From: Bacteroidota bacterium
GTDB taxonomy: Bacteria; Bacteroidota; Bacteroidia; AKYH767-A; OLB10
Length of the DNA stretch: 64,000 nucleotides
Assembly: GCA_016714005.1 (NCBI GenBank)
Contig: JADJOA010000005.1
Coordinates: 62,001 to 126,000 of the forward strand
Direction: 5' to 3'
The position numbers were made by a program, and so were the translations under genes. Shown here one piece after another: positions 41,115 to 51,694 of the stretch. Positions within the stretch are counted from its first letter, which is position 1. Every line of letters starts with the position of its first letter. Below the pieces are notes generated by a model. That model made no database searches, was not told the origin of the DNA, and saw nothing but the letters and a program-made list of their open reading frames with translations.

Positions 41115-42361
41115 ATGGCAATCTTAAAACCATTTAAAGGCATTCGCCCTAGAAAAGAATTAGTAAAAAATATTGCATGCCGTCCTTATGATGTACTTAA
41201 CGAACAGGAAGCTCGGGAAGAAACCAAAGGAGACCCTAACTCTTTTTACCATGTAATAAAGCCCGAAATAGATTTTCCTGATGATTTTGATCATTACTCT
41301 CCTGAGATTTATAAAAAGGGAAAAGAAAATTTTGATAGAATGTTTCGTGAGGGAATTTTTTCTCAGGACGAAAAAGAGTACTACTACATATATGCCCAAA
41401 CCATGAACGGCAGAAAACAATATGGTATTGTTGGTTGTGCTGCTGTAGATGATTACGTGAATGACGTAATTAAAAAGCATGAGCTAACACGTCCCGATAA
41501 AGAAGAAGATCGGAAAAACCATGTGCGGACTTCAAGCCTTAATTATGAACCTGTGTTTTTTGCCTACCCGCAAGTTAAGGCATTAGATGATGTTGTTGCC
41601 GGGGTTATAAAAAATGCTCCTGAGTACGATTTTGTAAGTGATGATGGTATTGGACATACTTTTTGGATTGTAAATGATAATGCGGCAATCAATACCATAA
41701 CTTCTGAGTTTGCAAAACTTAAAAATACGTATGTAGCCGATGGACATCATCGCACTGCCGCTGCTGCTTTGGTTGGTAAAGAGCGCAGAGAAAACAATCC
41801 TAATCATACTGGCAAAGAAGAGTACAATTATTTTTAGCGGTTCATTTTCCCGATAACCAGTTGCAAATTATGGACTACAACCGTGTAATAAAGGATTTAA
41901 ATGGTTTATCTGCTTCGCAATTTATTGATAAGCTTAAAGAGAATTTTATTGTGGAAGAACGTGGCACTGCTGAGTACCGCCCATTGCAATTGCACGAATT
42001 GAGTATGTATTTGGAAGGTAAGTGGTACAAGCTAAATGCAAAACCTGGTACTTATAACGACAATGATCCTATTGGTGTATTAGATGTTACTATTTTGTCT
42101 GACAAAGTGTTAGCGCCTGTTTTAAATATTGTTGATTTGCGTAAAGACAAACGAATAGATTTTGTTGGTGGTTTGCGTGGATTAGGCGAATTAAAAAAAC
42201 GCGTTGATAGTGGCGAAATGAAAGTGGCTTTTGCACTTTACCCTGTTACCATGAAACAATTGATTGACATTGCCGACAACAATTTAATAATGCCGCCAAA
42301 GGTTACCTGGTTTGAACCTAAACTGAGAAGCGGTTTGGTACTTCACAGTCTTAACGATTAA
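41115..42361 (+). CDS. DUF1015 family protein
   Basis: 'ILKPFKGIRPRKELVKNIAC' and 'RPYDVLNEQEA' at the N-terminus, 'KKHELTRPDKEEDRKNHVRT' and 'YVADGHHRTAAAAL' in the middle identify the DUF1015 family. A T run near 41835 is one base short; correction gives 'YNYFLAVHFPDNQLQIMDYN' and joins the second half. About 415 residues. Function is unestablished; in Bacteroidota it is commonly near serC/serA, and serC lies 5 kb away here. Confidence 0.88.
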
Positions 42362-42400
42362 AAACAAAAGCCCGAAAAAAATTTCGGGCTTTTGTTTTTG
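42361..42400 (+). terminator. Rho-independent terminator after the DUF1015 gene
   Basis: CAAAAGCCCGAAA/TTTCGGGCTTTTG hairpin with a T5 tail, beginning right after the stop codon. Confidence 0.9.
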
Positions 42401-42504
42401 CCTGTTCAGTTGTAATGTTTTCCGTTTAAGTGAAGTAGTTAATTTTCGCTGCATTTATTTAGTATAGTTATTCTTACAATTGCGAAATAAAGTTTTTAAA
42501 CGCA

Positions 42505-43251
42505 ATGAAAAAAATTCTTACCCTTCTGTTAGTCCCTCTAGCCTGTATTGTTGTGTTTGCCGATATCTTAAATGAGGATGGGAAAGCAGGCAGGACAGGT
42601 TCACCCGGAGAGTTTGATTGTACAGGCTGTCATACCAGTTTTCCTGTTAATACAGGCGGTGGGTCTATTACAGTCTCATCACCTAATTTAACCAATTGGC
42701 AGTATATACCGGGGCAGGTTTACCAAATTGATGTTACGGTTGCTAAAGCAGGAGTTCCGCTTTTTGGTTTTGGGTTTGAATCTTTGCGCTCTTCAGGTGC
42801 TAATGCGGGTAAATTTACCATTACCAACAGTGCCGAAACTCAATTAAAAAACGCAAACATTAATGGTAATAACAGAAGCAATGTAGTGCACAAAGAAGAT
42901 GGAGGGCTGACTATGGATTCGCATACGTTCTCTTTTAACTGGACAGCACCTGCCACCAACATTGGAAATATTACTTTTTATACAGCAGGCAATGCAGCCG
43001 ATAATCAGGGTGATTCGTTAGGCGATTATGTTTATAAAACCTCGCGCGTAATTACTCCCACAGCGGTTGGACTTAACGACCCTGCTTTTAAGGATGGAAT
43101 TAACATTTATCCAACTCCAATTTCTACCGAAATAAATATTACCTGCAATGAGTTAAAAAAACTTACTTCCATTACCATTGCTGACTTAAAAGGCAATGTT
43201 GTTTACACACATAAATTAACCAATCCTGCAGTTTTTAAAGAAATAAGATGA
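42505..43251 (+). CDS. Exported protein with CxxCH motif (choice-of-anchor-like) and partial T9SS tail
   Basis: Signal peptide ('ILTLLLVPLACIVVFAD'), then 'RTGSPGEFDCTGCHTSFPVN', a single CxxCH of c-type-haem kind, followed by a beta-rich domain ('YIPGQVYQIDVTVAKAGVPL', 'FSFNWTAPATNIGNITFYTA') as in choice-of-anchor V/Reelin-like domains. The end 'INIYPTPISTEINITCNEL' resembles a T9SS type A signal but stops at 'AVFKEIR' without the usual last strands, so it may be cut short by an indel. Its stop overlaps the next start by 4 bases. Confidence 0.7.
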   Translation: MKKILTLLLVPLACIVVFADILNEDGKAGRTGSPGEFDCTGCHTSFPVNTGGGSITVSSPNLTNWQYIPGQVYQIDVTVAKAGVPLFGFGFESLRSSGANAGKFTITNSAETQLKNANINGNNRSNVVHKEDGGLTMDSHTFSFNWTAPATNIGNITFYTAGNAADNQGDSLGDYVYKTSRVITPTAVGLNDPAFKDGINIYPTPISTEINITCNELKKLTSITIADLKGNVVYTHKLTNPAVFKEIR

Positions 43252-43620
43252 GGAGTTTATTTTTAATCTGTTTAGGCTTACTGATCGCATTATCAGCTTG
43301 CACCTACGACTCTCTTGAAGAGTTAAAAAAAGTTGAAGTCTGCGACACCACCAATGTTAATTTTAACAAAGATATTGTTCCTTTAATGGAACAAAAATGT
43401 GGTGTAAACAGCAGTTGCCATAGCGCAACAGGCAGCGACAGCGATGTTTCATTGGCAAACTATGATGATGTTACAGCCGTAGTTTCAACCGGGCAATTTT
43501 TTGGGTGCAGTATTACATGACAGTAACTATGAGCCAATGCCTAAAGACGAAGGAATACTTGAAGAGTGTAAAATAAACACAATTAAGGCTTGGATAAATC
43601 AAGGGTTGAAGGAGAATTAG
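43248..43620 (+). CDS. Small lipoprotein with C-x4-CH motif
   Basis: 'LICLGLLIALSACTYDSLEE' gives a lipoprotein signal (lipobox LSAC). 'NKDIVPLMEQKCGVNSSCHS' resembles the haem-attachment region of small cytochrome-like domains, though the spacing is C-x4-CH, not CxxCH. An indel near 43503 stops the frame; correction gives 'HDSNYEPMPKDEGILEECKI' and 'TIKAWINQGLKEN', the ending typical of these cytochrome-like domains (PMPP, W-I-x-x-G). Translationally coupled to the CxxCH protein upstream. Confidence 0.7.
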
Positions 43621-43641
43621 GAAAAATCTTAATCATTCCGC

Positions 43642-43671
43642 TTGCACTTTAAATTCTTTTGTGCATATTTG
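43642..43671 (+). promoter_or_regulatory. Predicted promoter of the rpmB operon
   Basis: TTG at 43642-43644, 19 bases, then CATATTTG at 43664-43671, one base from the Bacteroidota TAnnTTTG box. It lies 34 bases before the rpmB start. Confidence 0.45.
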
Positions 43672-43704
43672 CGCCTCTTTTTCAGAAATTCAACAAATAA
43701 AGCA

Positions 43705-43938
43705 ATGTCAAAAGTCTGCGATTTAACAGGAAAATCGGTTTTGTTCGGCAACAGCGTGTCGCACTCAAACCGCAAAACGCGTAGAAAATTTAACCCAAAT
43801 TTACAGCGTAAGCGTTTTTTTATTGCCGAAACAGGAGAGTGGATTACTTTAAGGGTATCTACTTCGGCTATTAAAACCATTAACAAAAAAGGAATAGGTG
43901 CCTGCCTTGACAGTATTTTAAAAACAGGTAAAATTTAA
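43705..43938 (+). CDS. rpmB: 50S ribosomal protein L28
   Basis: 77 residues from ATG 43705 ('MSKVCDLTGKSVLFGNSVSH'), with 'NRKTRRKFNPNLQRKRFF' typical of L28. A longer open frame upstream (to 43642) is not part of the protein. It is first of the conserved Bacteroidota run rpmB-rpmG-DUF4295-ftsY. Confidence 0.95.
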   Translation: MSKVCDLTGKSVLFGNSVSHSNRKTRRKFNPNLQRKRFFIAETGEWITLRVSTSAIKTINKKGIGACLDSILKTGKI

Positions 43939-43943
43939 TAACA

Positions 43944-44126
43944 ATGGCAAAGAAAGGTAACAGAATACAGGTGATATTGGAGTGTACTGAGCACAAAGCC
44001 AGCGGAATGCCGGGCATGAGTCGTTATATTACCACTAAAAACAAAAAGAACACCACAGAAAGGATTGAATTAAAAAAGTACAATTCTGTATTAAAGAAAA
44101 GAACTGTTCATAAAGAAATTAAATAA
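43944..44126 (+). CDS. rpmG: 50S ribosomal protein L33
   Basis: 60 residues: 'MAKKGNRIQVILECTEHK', 'SRYITTKNKKNTTERIELKK'. Only one Cys is present, so it is a zinc-free (C-minus) form. Six bases after rpmB. Confidence 0.95.
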   Translation: MAKKGNRIQVILECTEHKASGMPGMSRYITTKNKKNTTERIELKKYNSVLKKRTVHKEIK

Positions 44127-44165
44127 TAAACTGCCGGAATATTTTCCGGTATAATAAATAATAAA

Positions 44166-44318
44166 ATGGCAAAGAAGGTAGTTGCAACATTAAAATCAGG
44201 AAAAGGAAAAGAATTTTCTAAAGTGATTAAAATGACTAAGACCGCTTCAGGTTCTTATTCATTTAAAGAAGAAATTATTCATAACGATCATATAAAAGAT
44301 TTTCTCAAAGAGAAATAA
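44166..44318 (+). CDS. DUF4295 domain protein
   Basis: A 50-residue gene: 'MAKKVVATLKSGKGKEFSKV', 'TASGSYSFKEEIIHND', ending 'IKDFLKEK'. This is DUF4295, a tiny basic protein found in Bacteroidota between L33 and FtsY, probably ribosome-associated by context. ATG 44166, TAA 44316-44318. Confidence 0.92.
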   Translation: MAKKVVATLKSGKGKEFSKVIKMTKTASGSYSFKEEIIHNDHIKDFLKEK

Positions 44319-44340
44319 GACGGTTTGTTTTCATGGTTTA

Positions 44341-44370
44341 GCTTCTTTCCGTAAGGGAAGAGGCTTTTTC
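44341..44370 (+). terminator. Terminator-like hairpin after DUF4295
   Basis: GCTTCTTTCC-GTAA-GGGAAGAGGC followed by TTTTTC; two G-T pairs. It could separate the ribosomal genes from ftsY or attenuate read-through. Confidence 0.65.
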
Positions 44371-44451
44371 ATTTTATTAATGGGCTTTTTGAGTTTAACT
44401 TAATTATTAAATAATATTTCAATCCTAAGTACTTGGTACTTCAAAATAACA

Positions 44452-45405
44452 ATGGCATTTTTCGGATTATTCTCTAAAGAAAAAAAGGAAAGTTTAGATA
44501 AGGGGTTAACCAAAACCCGCGAAGGTTTTTTTTCAAAAATTACAAAAGCGGTTATCGGCAAATCCTCTGTTGATGTTGATGTATTTGATAACCGTGAAGA
44601 GATTTTAATTTCTTCGGATGTTGGAGTTACTACCACTTTGAAAATTGTAAAAAGAATTCAAGAGCGTGTTGCTAAGGATAAGTACATTGGAACCGATCAA
44701 CTCAATGCAATATTACGAGATGAAATTGCTTCGCTGCTTGAGGAGAATGCAAATAAAAATTCTATTTCATTGATAGATGAAACAAAAAAACCGTACGTGA
44801 TAATGGTGGTTGGTGTAAATGGTGTCGGTAAAACAACAACTATAGGAAAGCTGGCACATCAGTTTACACAAAGTGGGAAAAAAGTGGTGCTTGGTGCCGC
44901 AGATACTTTCAGGGCTGCTGCAGTTGACCAACTTACTATATGGAGCAAACGTGCCGGAGTTTCCATCATTACGCAAGGGATGGGAGCAGACCCCGCATCG
45001 GTTGCATTTGATACTGTTAAAAGCGGAGTTGCTCAGGAGGCTGATGTTGTAATTATTGATACAGCAGGAAGGTTGCACAACAAAATTGGCTTGATGAATG
45101 AGCTGAGTAAAATAAAACGGGTGATGGAAAAGGTAATGCCGGATGCTCCACATGAAGTGTTGCTTGTGCTGGATGCTTCAACAGGACAAAATGCAATTGA
45201 GCAGGCGCGACAGTTTACGGCAGCAACAGAAGTTACAGCGCTTGCATTAACTAAACTGGACGGCACTGCTAAAGGTGGAGTTGTTATTGGCATAAGTGAC
45301 GAATTTAAAATTCCTGTAAAGTACATTGGTGTTGGCGAAAAAATGGAAGACCTTCAGCAGTTTAACAGGGTGGAATTTGTTGATTCATTATTTTCTAAAA
45401 ATTAA
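44452..45405 (+). CDS. ftsY: Signal recognition particle receptor FtsY
   Basis: 317 residues, intact. The N-domain helices are followed by the SRP-type GTPase: G1 'MVVGVNGVGKTTTIGKLA', 'LGAADTFRAAAVDQL', G3 'VVIIDTAGRLHNK', G4 'TKLDGTAKGGVV', and 'KYIGVGEKMEDLQQF'. The acidic A-domain is nearly absent, usual for Bacteroidota. It brings ribosome-SRP complexes to the SecYEG translocon. A small exported protein and rimO follow at 4-base spacing. Confidence 0.96.
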   Translation: MAFFGLFSKEKKESLDKGLTKTREGFFSKITKAVIGKSSVDVDVFDNREEILISSDVGVTTTLKIVKRIQERVAKDKYIGTDQLNAILRDEIASLLEENANKNSISLIDETKKPYVIMVVGVNGVGKTTTIGKLAHQFTQSGKKVVLGAADTFRAAAVDQLTIWSKRAGVSIITQGMGADPASVAFDTVKSGVAQEADVVIIDTAGRLHNKIGLMNELSKIKRVMEKVMPDAPHEVLLVLDASTGQNAIEQARQFTAATEVTALALTKLDGTAKGGVVIGISDEFKIPVKYIGVGEKMEDLQQFNRVEFVDSLFSKN

Positions 45406-45409
45406 TCGC

Positions 45410-45907
45410 ATGAAAAGAAACTTTTTATTGCTTTTCTTTCTACTCATTTGCATTGATGTCTTTTCGCAAAAAAAGGACATTAGTTATCGCATTAAAATTT
45501 CTGATAATCGCAATCAGCAATATTTATCTTACGATTACTTATTTAAAAACGATAGCCTGAAAATTTCGGGATTAAGTGATAATGGGAGAACCAATGTTAA
45601 CTATTTTTCAAAGAGGCTTAAGAAAAAAGAACAAAAGAAAATTGTAAAGTACCTATCCACCTTTGTTAAGGATACTTTGAACAAGGAGTACTTTGATGAT
45701 TTCTTTTCATTTGGCGCCATTACGGCAGACCATTTTCCTCGGGTGATTGAATTGGAATACAGATTAGGTTTAAGCCAACTTCAAACAAAAGCAACTAATT
45801 GTCATGTTATAAGAATAGAGGAATTATTCTTATTCTTAAATCAATTTATTCCTAAAGAAGAAGTAAAACTCGAGTTCAATAAAGTTGATTTTAAAAAATC
45901 ATTTTAA
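45410..45907 (+). CDS. Hypothetical exported protein
   Basis: 165 residues from ATG 45410, 4 bases after ftsY. N-terminal signal peptide ('NFLLLFFLLICIDVFSQ'). The body is mixed and lysine-rich ('KRLKKKEQKKIVKYLSTFVK'), with a later 'FPRVIELEYRLGL' segment. I recognise no family. The place between ftsY and rimO suggests only co-transcription. Confidence 0.75.
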   Translation: MKRNFLLLFFLLICIDVFSQKKDISYRIKISDNRNQQYLSYDYLFKNDSLKISGLSDNGRTNVNYFSKRLKKKEQKKIVKYLSTFVKDTLNKEYFDDFFSFGAITADHFPRVIELEYRLGLSQLQTKATNCHVIRIEELFLFLNQFIPKEEVKLEFNKVDFKKSF

Positions 45908-45910
45908 GCA

Positions 45911-47217
45911 GTGCGTACTAAATCGAATAAGCCTAATAAAATAAATGTAATAACCCTTGGTTGTTCTAAGAATGTAGTTGACAGCGAAGTTTTAATGGGG
46001 CAGTTAAAAGCCAATGATTTTGATGTAACGCACGAATCAAAATCACATAGCGATGTTGTGATAATTAATACATGCGGGTTTATTGATAATGCAAAGCAAG
46101 AGTCTATTGACACCATCTTACATTATGCAAAACAAAAGGAGAAAGGTAAAATAGAAAAGCTGTTAGTTACAGGCTGCCTTAGCGAACGTTACAAGCCAGA
46201 CTTGCAAAAAGAAATTCCCAATGTAGATGCTTACTTCGGCACACGCGATTTGCCGCAGCTTTTAAAAACATTAGGAGCAGATTACAAGTACGAATTAGTT
46301 GGCGAACGTTTACAAACAACACCCAAGCATTACGCTTACTTAAAAATTTCTGAAGGGTGTGACAGGCCTTGCTCTTTTTGCGCCATTCACTTAAGGCGGG
46401 GCCAACACATCAGTAAGCCTATTAATCAAATACTTCCCGAAGCAAAGAATCCTGCTGCAAACGGAACAAAAGAACTTTTGATAATTGCCCAGGATTCAAC
46501 TTACTACGGTTTGGATATTTATAAAGAGAGAAAATTAGCTGAGCTACTTTCAAGACTGAGTGACGTAGAAGGAATAGAATGGATTCGTTTGCATTATGCT
46601 TACCCAAGCGGTTTCCCTTTTGAAGTTTTGGATGTAATGAGCGAGAAAAAAATATCTGTAACTATATAGATATTCCGTTACAGCACATCAGCAACAATAT
46701 GTTAACCTCAATGAGACGAGGTTTAACTAAAGAAAAAACTGTTGCGTTAGTAAATACTATCAGAGAAAAAGTACCTGGAATTGCTATACGTACTACATTA
46801 ATTTCTGGATACCCCGGTGAAAAAGAAAAAGATCACGAAGAACTTTTGAAGTTTGTTGAACAATCAAAATTTGAAAGATTAGGAGTATTTACTTATTCGC
46901 ACGAGGAAAACACACATGCACACAAACTTGTTGATGATGTACCAGCAGATGTAAAACAGCAACGCGCAGATGAAGTGATGGCTTTGCAGCAAAATATTTC
47001 TTTTGCCAACAACGAAAAGTTAGTTGGGCGAACCCTCAAAGTTTTGGTTGACCGGAAAGAAGGAAACTATTTTATTGGCAGAACAGAATTTGATTCTCCG
47101 GAGGTTGACAACGAAGTTTTAATGGATGCTACTAAATCTTATTTACGAAGGGGAGATTTTACAAACATTAAAATAACTAAAACAGAGGAGTTTGATTTAT
47201 ATGGAGTGGTCGTTTAG
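45911..47217 (+). CDS. rimO: Ribosomal protein S12 methylthiotransferase
   Basis: Radical-SAM enzyme that methylthiolates Asp of ribosomal protein S12. The three N-terminal cluster cysteines lie in 'ITLGCSKNVVDSE', 'IINTCGFIDNA' and 'VTGCLSERY'; the SAM cluster motif is 'EGCDRPCSFCAIH'; TRAM domain at the C-terminus ('RTLKVLVDRKEGNYFIGRTE'). GTG start at 45911. A frameshift near 46665 ('KISVTI' then stop) is repaired by one base to give 'YLDIPLQHISNNMLTSMRRG'. About 435 residues. Confidence 0.93.
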
Positions 47218-47258
47218 TCAACGGTCATTTTAATTAAAGTTGTTTTCCAATAATCGTT

Positions 47259-47300
47259 TAAAAAGGAAACGCTTGCAAAGCTGCAAGCGTTTCCTTTTTA
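47259..47300. terminator. Bidirectional terminator between rimO and serC
   Basis: Perfect 19-base arms (GGAAACGCTTGCA core) with a 4-base loop and A/T runs on both sides, between two convergent genes. Confidence 0.92.
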
Positions 47301-47316
47301 ACTTTAGTGAATCAAG

Positions 47317-48380
47317 TTATCCTCTCTTTCTTCCAAACTCTTTCATTACATCTACGAGTACTTTAACACTTTCAAGTGGGAGCGCATTATACATACTGGC
47401 ACGAAACCCTCCAACGCTTCTGTGTCCTTTTATTCCTACTATTCCGGCAGTTTTTGTCAATGCTAAAAATTCTTCGTCAAGTGCTGCATCTTTTAATAAA
47501 AAGCATGCATTCATTGGAGAGCGGTCTTCAGGTGCTGCTGTCCCAACAAATAATGGATTGCTATCAACTTCGCCATAAAACAAATCAAACTTTTGTTGAT
47601 TTATTTTTGCATCTCATTAATTCCGCCTAAAGATTTTAACCAATCCAACACATGCATACAAACCAAAATAGCAATTACAGGGGGCGTGTTATACAACGAG
47701 TCATTTTCCAAGTGTGTTTTATAGTTAAGCATGGTGGGCATTGTACGTTCAACTTTTCCCACAGTATCTTTTTTAACAATTACCAAAGTAACGCCTGATG
47801 GTCCCATGTTCTTTTGTGCACCGGCATAAATCATGTCAAAACTTTTTACATCAACAGGTCGCGAAAAAATATCGCTACTCATATCACAAATTACCGGAAT
47901 AGGAGAGGATGGAAAAGATTTTACCTGTGTGCCATGTATGGTTTCGTTGCTGCAAATGTGTAGGTAATCGCAATCGGAAGGTATAGAATAACCTTTTGGC
48001 TGGTAAGAGTAATTTTTGTCTTTACTTGACGCAAGAACATTAACCTCACCAAACAATTTAGCTTCTTTAATTGCCTTATTACTCCATGCTCCCTGATCTA
48101 AATAGGCTGCTTTGGTTTTAAGATAATTCATTGCTACCATCGCAAACTGAGTACTTGCACCTCCTTGAAGGAAAAGAACCTCATGCGTATCCGGAACTCC
48201 CAGCAATTCTTTAACCAACGATTTTGCCTTTTGCAATACCATTTCAAAATCTTTGCTGCGGTGCGATATTTCCATCACACCCATTCCAATTCCATTAAAG
48301 TCTATTAACGCTTCTTGTGTTTTTTTAAGAGCTATTTCCGGCAATATACCCGGTCCGGCTCCAAAGTTGTGTTTACGCAT
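47317..48380 (-). CDS. serC: Phosphoserine aminotransferase
   Basis: PLP enzyme of serine biosynthesis. 'HNFGAGPGILPEIALKK', 'GMGVMEISHRSKDFE', 'VLFLQGGASTQFAMVAMNYL', PLP lysine in 'DMIYAGAQKNMGPSGVTLVI', 'GHRSVGGFRASMYNALP'. One or more bases are missing at about 47590 ('NEMQK' then stop); correction joins 'INQQKFDLFYGEVDSN'. About 354 residues. Convergent with rimO, divergent from the ABC-F gene. Confidence 0.93.
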
Positions 48381-48544
48381 ATATTTTTAGTTTATTAATT
48401 ACAAATTGTTTTGCGCGGCTAAAATAATTATTCTCTAATTGCTCGTATGAGCACATCATATATTTCAAATTGCTGTTACAAAAGCATATTCCAACCTTAA
48501 CAAGTATTATCTTCGCCTCCCATAAAAATTTAAGCACACAGCAA

Positions 48545-50227
48545 ATGTCAGACGATAAGAAGATAATTTTTTCAATGGTGAATGTCAGCAAAACATTCCC
48601 ACCGCAAAAACAGGTATTAAAGGATATCTACCTTTCATTTTATTATGGTGCCAAAATTGGCATATTGGGATTGAACGGTTCAGGAAAATCTACCCTCATG
48701 AAAATAATTGCCGGAATTGAGAAATCTTTCCAGGGTGAAGTGGTTTTTTCTCCGGGCTATACGGTTGGCTATTTAGAGCAGGAACCAAAGTTAGACGAAA
48801 CCAAAACAGCCAAGGAAATTGTAATGGAAGGCGTTCAGCCTATTGTTGATTTGCTAAAGGAGTATGATGATGTAAACAATAAAATGGGTGAGGAAGAGTA
48901 TTACAGTGATGCCGACAAGATGGATAAACTCCTGAACCACCAGGCTGCATTGCAAGAAAAGATTGATGCCAGCGATGCCTGGAACTTGGACAATAAATTG
49001 GAAGTGGCAATGGATGCATTGCGTTGCCCTGAAGGTGATACACCGGTTAAAAACTTATCAGGAGGCGAAAGAAGAAGACTTGCCCTTTGCCGATTGTTAT
49101 TGCAGGAGCCGGATGTGTTATTGTTAGATGAGCCTACCAACCACCTTGATGCCGAATCGGTAGACTGGTTGGAGCAACACTTACAAAGGTATAAGGGTAC
49201 CGTTATTGCTGTAAATACACGATCGTTATTTCTTAGATAATGTGGCAGGCTGGATTTTGGAATTGGACAGGGGAGAAGGTATTCCGTGGAAAGGAAACTA
49301 TTCATCGTGGTTAGATCAAAAATCGAAACGATTAGCACAGGAAGAAAAATCGGAAAGCAAACGCCAGAAAACGTTGCAGCGTGAGTTAGAGTGGGTACGC
49401 ATGAGTCCTAAAGCAAGACAGAGCAAAGGCAAGGCGCGTTTAAATGCCTATGAAAACATGCTCAACGAAGATGTTAAACAGAAAGAAGAAAAGCTGGAAA
49501 TATTTATACCCAACGGACCGCGTTTGGGTAATGAAGTGATAGAAGCCGTTAATGTTACCAAAGGTTATGGCGATAGAATTTTGTTTGAGAACCTCAACTT
49601 TAAATTACCACCTGCGGGCATAGTTGGAATTATTGGACCGAACGGTGCTGGTAAAACCACGCTTTTTAAATTGATTATGGGTTTAGAAAAAGCTGATTCG
49701 GGAGAGTTTAAAGTGGGCAGCACGGTTAAAGTAGGTTATGCCGATCAGTTGCACAAAGACATTGATCCTGAAAAATCAGTTTGGGAAGTAATTACAGGCG
49801 GCAATGAAATTATTGATTTAGGTGGCAAACCAATGAATTCACGAGCTTATGTTTCGCGTTTCAATTTTAGTGGTGCTGACGGAAAAAATGTGGCGTATTA
49901 TCGGGTGGAGAAAGAAACCGGTTGCATTTGGCGCTTACGTTAAAGAGTGAAGCCAATGTATTGCTGCTCGATGAGCCTACCAACGATATTGACATTAATA
50001 CCCTACGTGCATTGGAAGAAGCTTTAGAAAACTTTGCCGGATGTGTAGTAATAATTTCGCACGACCGCTGGTTTCTCGACCGTGTATGCACACACATACT
50101 TGCATACGAAGGCGACTCACAGGTTTATTATTTTGAAGGCGGTTACTCAGACTACGAAGAGAATAAGAAGAAAAGATTGGGTGATGAACAGCCACACAGG
50201 ATACGTTATAAAAGCCTTGTAAAATAA
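48545..50227 (+). CDS. ettA: ABC-F family ATPase, EttA-like translational throttle
   Basis: Two ABC domains without membrane parts: Walker A 'GLNGSGKSTLMKII' and 'GPNGAGKTTLFKLI', signatures 'LSGGERRRLALC' and (after repair) 'LSGGERNRLHLAL', Walker B 'DVLLLDEPTNHLD' and 'NVLLLDEPTNDID'. The length of 561 codons and the arm 'GIPWKGNYSSWLDQKSKRLA' fit EttA, which binds the ribosomal E site and gates translation by ATP level. Frames break near 49212 (loss of the His of the H-switch in 'THDRYFLDN') and 49890. Start ATG 48545; the stop shares one base with the hisS start (TAATG). Confidence 0.88.
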
Positions 50228-51660
50228 TGGCAGTGCAAAAACCTTCTATACCAAAAGGAACCCGCGATTTTTCGCCAGCAGAAATGGCGCGCAGAAATTT
50301 TATTTTAGATACCATTAAAACTGTTTACAAGCTTTATGGATTTCAGCAGATTGAAACTCCGGCAATGGAAATATTGAATCCTTAACGGTAAGTATGGTGG
50401 ATGAAGGTGATCAATTACTTTTTAAAATCTTAATTCACGGATTTACGAATCGAAGAATAAGGAAAAACTTAAGAATGAGTTTTCAAAAGCGCTGGAGGCA
50501 AATTCAAATTCTTCAGAACTTACAGAACGTGCGTTAAGATATGATCCAACCGTTCCCTTTGCACGTTACGTGGTAATGCACCAAAAATGAAATCACTTTT
50601 CCTTTCAGCGCTTTAGATGCAACCGGTGTGGCGTGCCGACAGACCGCAAAAGGGAAGATACCGTGAGTTTGTGCAGTGCGATGCTGATGTAATTGGTTCT
50701 ACATCTTTATTGAATGAAGTGGAGTTGGTGCAGATAATTGATAATGTGTTTTCAAAACTTGGAATTGGAGTCTCAATTAAAATTAACAACAGAAAAATCC
50801 TGTCTGGAATAGCAGAATATTATGGAATTCCTTCGGAAAGATTCAATGAATTTATAGCTATTTTAGATAAGGTTGATAAAATTGGTTTTGAATTTCTCTT
50901 TCTTGAATTTGAAAAAGCGGGATTTGGAGATATTGATTTAACAGAGTTAATTTCACTTTTTAAGCCATCATCTTCAGACGAATTTAAAATGTTTGGATTG
51001 TATCTTACAACTGAAAAGTTGAAGAAGCAATTTCAGTTAAAAAATATTGAAATTGGATTAAAGGGGGTTAATGAGTTAGAACAAATAACCAGCAAATCAA
51101 TAGGACAAATACAGATTTCTGGATTGATGTATCCGACAAAAATACTTTGGATATAGATTTGACTTTTAGCCCGGGGACTCAACTATTACACCGGTGCCAT
51201 CTTTGAAGTAAAAGTAAACGACCCAGTTCCACTTTTACCAGCAGCATTTTAGGTGGCGGCAGGTATGATGATTTAACCGAATATTTGGTTTGCCCAATGT
51301 TAGTGGTGTTACTTCATTTGGTATTGACCGAATTTATGATGTAATGGATGAAATGAAATTGTTTGATACATTAAATGTTCAATCATCATCCACAAAGGTT
51401 TTGTTTGTAAACTTTGGAGGCGATGAAGAAAAGCACTGCCTTTATTTATTGCGGGATGTAAGAAATGCAGGCATCAATGCGGAAATATTTCCTGATTCAT
51501 CAGCTAAAATGAAAAAGCAGTTGGGCCATGCTGATGCCAACAAATTCTTTTGTGGTTTTGGGGTAGGAAGAAATGCAATCGGGTAAGTTGACTTTAAAAA
51601 TATGCTGACGGCAATCAGACAAAAGTTACTTTTCAGGAGTTGTTGAGTTTAATAGCATAA
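50227..51660 (+). CDS. hisS: Histidine--tRNA ligase
   Basis: Class II synthetase. 'PSIPKGTRDFSPAEMARRN' start, 'YGFQQIETPAMEI' (motif 1), 'YVVMH' and 'MQPVWRADRPQKGRYREFVQ' (motif 2), 'GGGRYDDLT' (histidine-specific), 'VSGVTSFGIDRIYDVM' (motif 3), anticodon-binding C-terminus ending 'VTFQELLSLIA'. At least five indels fragment it (about 50385, 50450, 50590, 51110, 51170-51290, 51565). Being essential, it must be intact in a living cell, which argues for sequence errors. Overlaps the ABC-F stop by one base. Confidence 0.88.
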
Positions 51661-51694
51661 TCTGCTTTATCATTTTGAATTTTACTACTCACTA

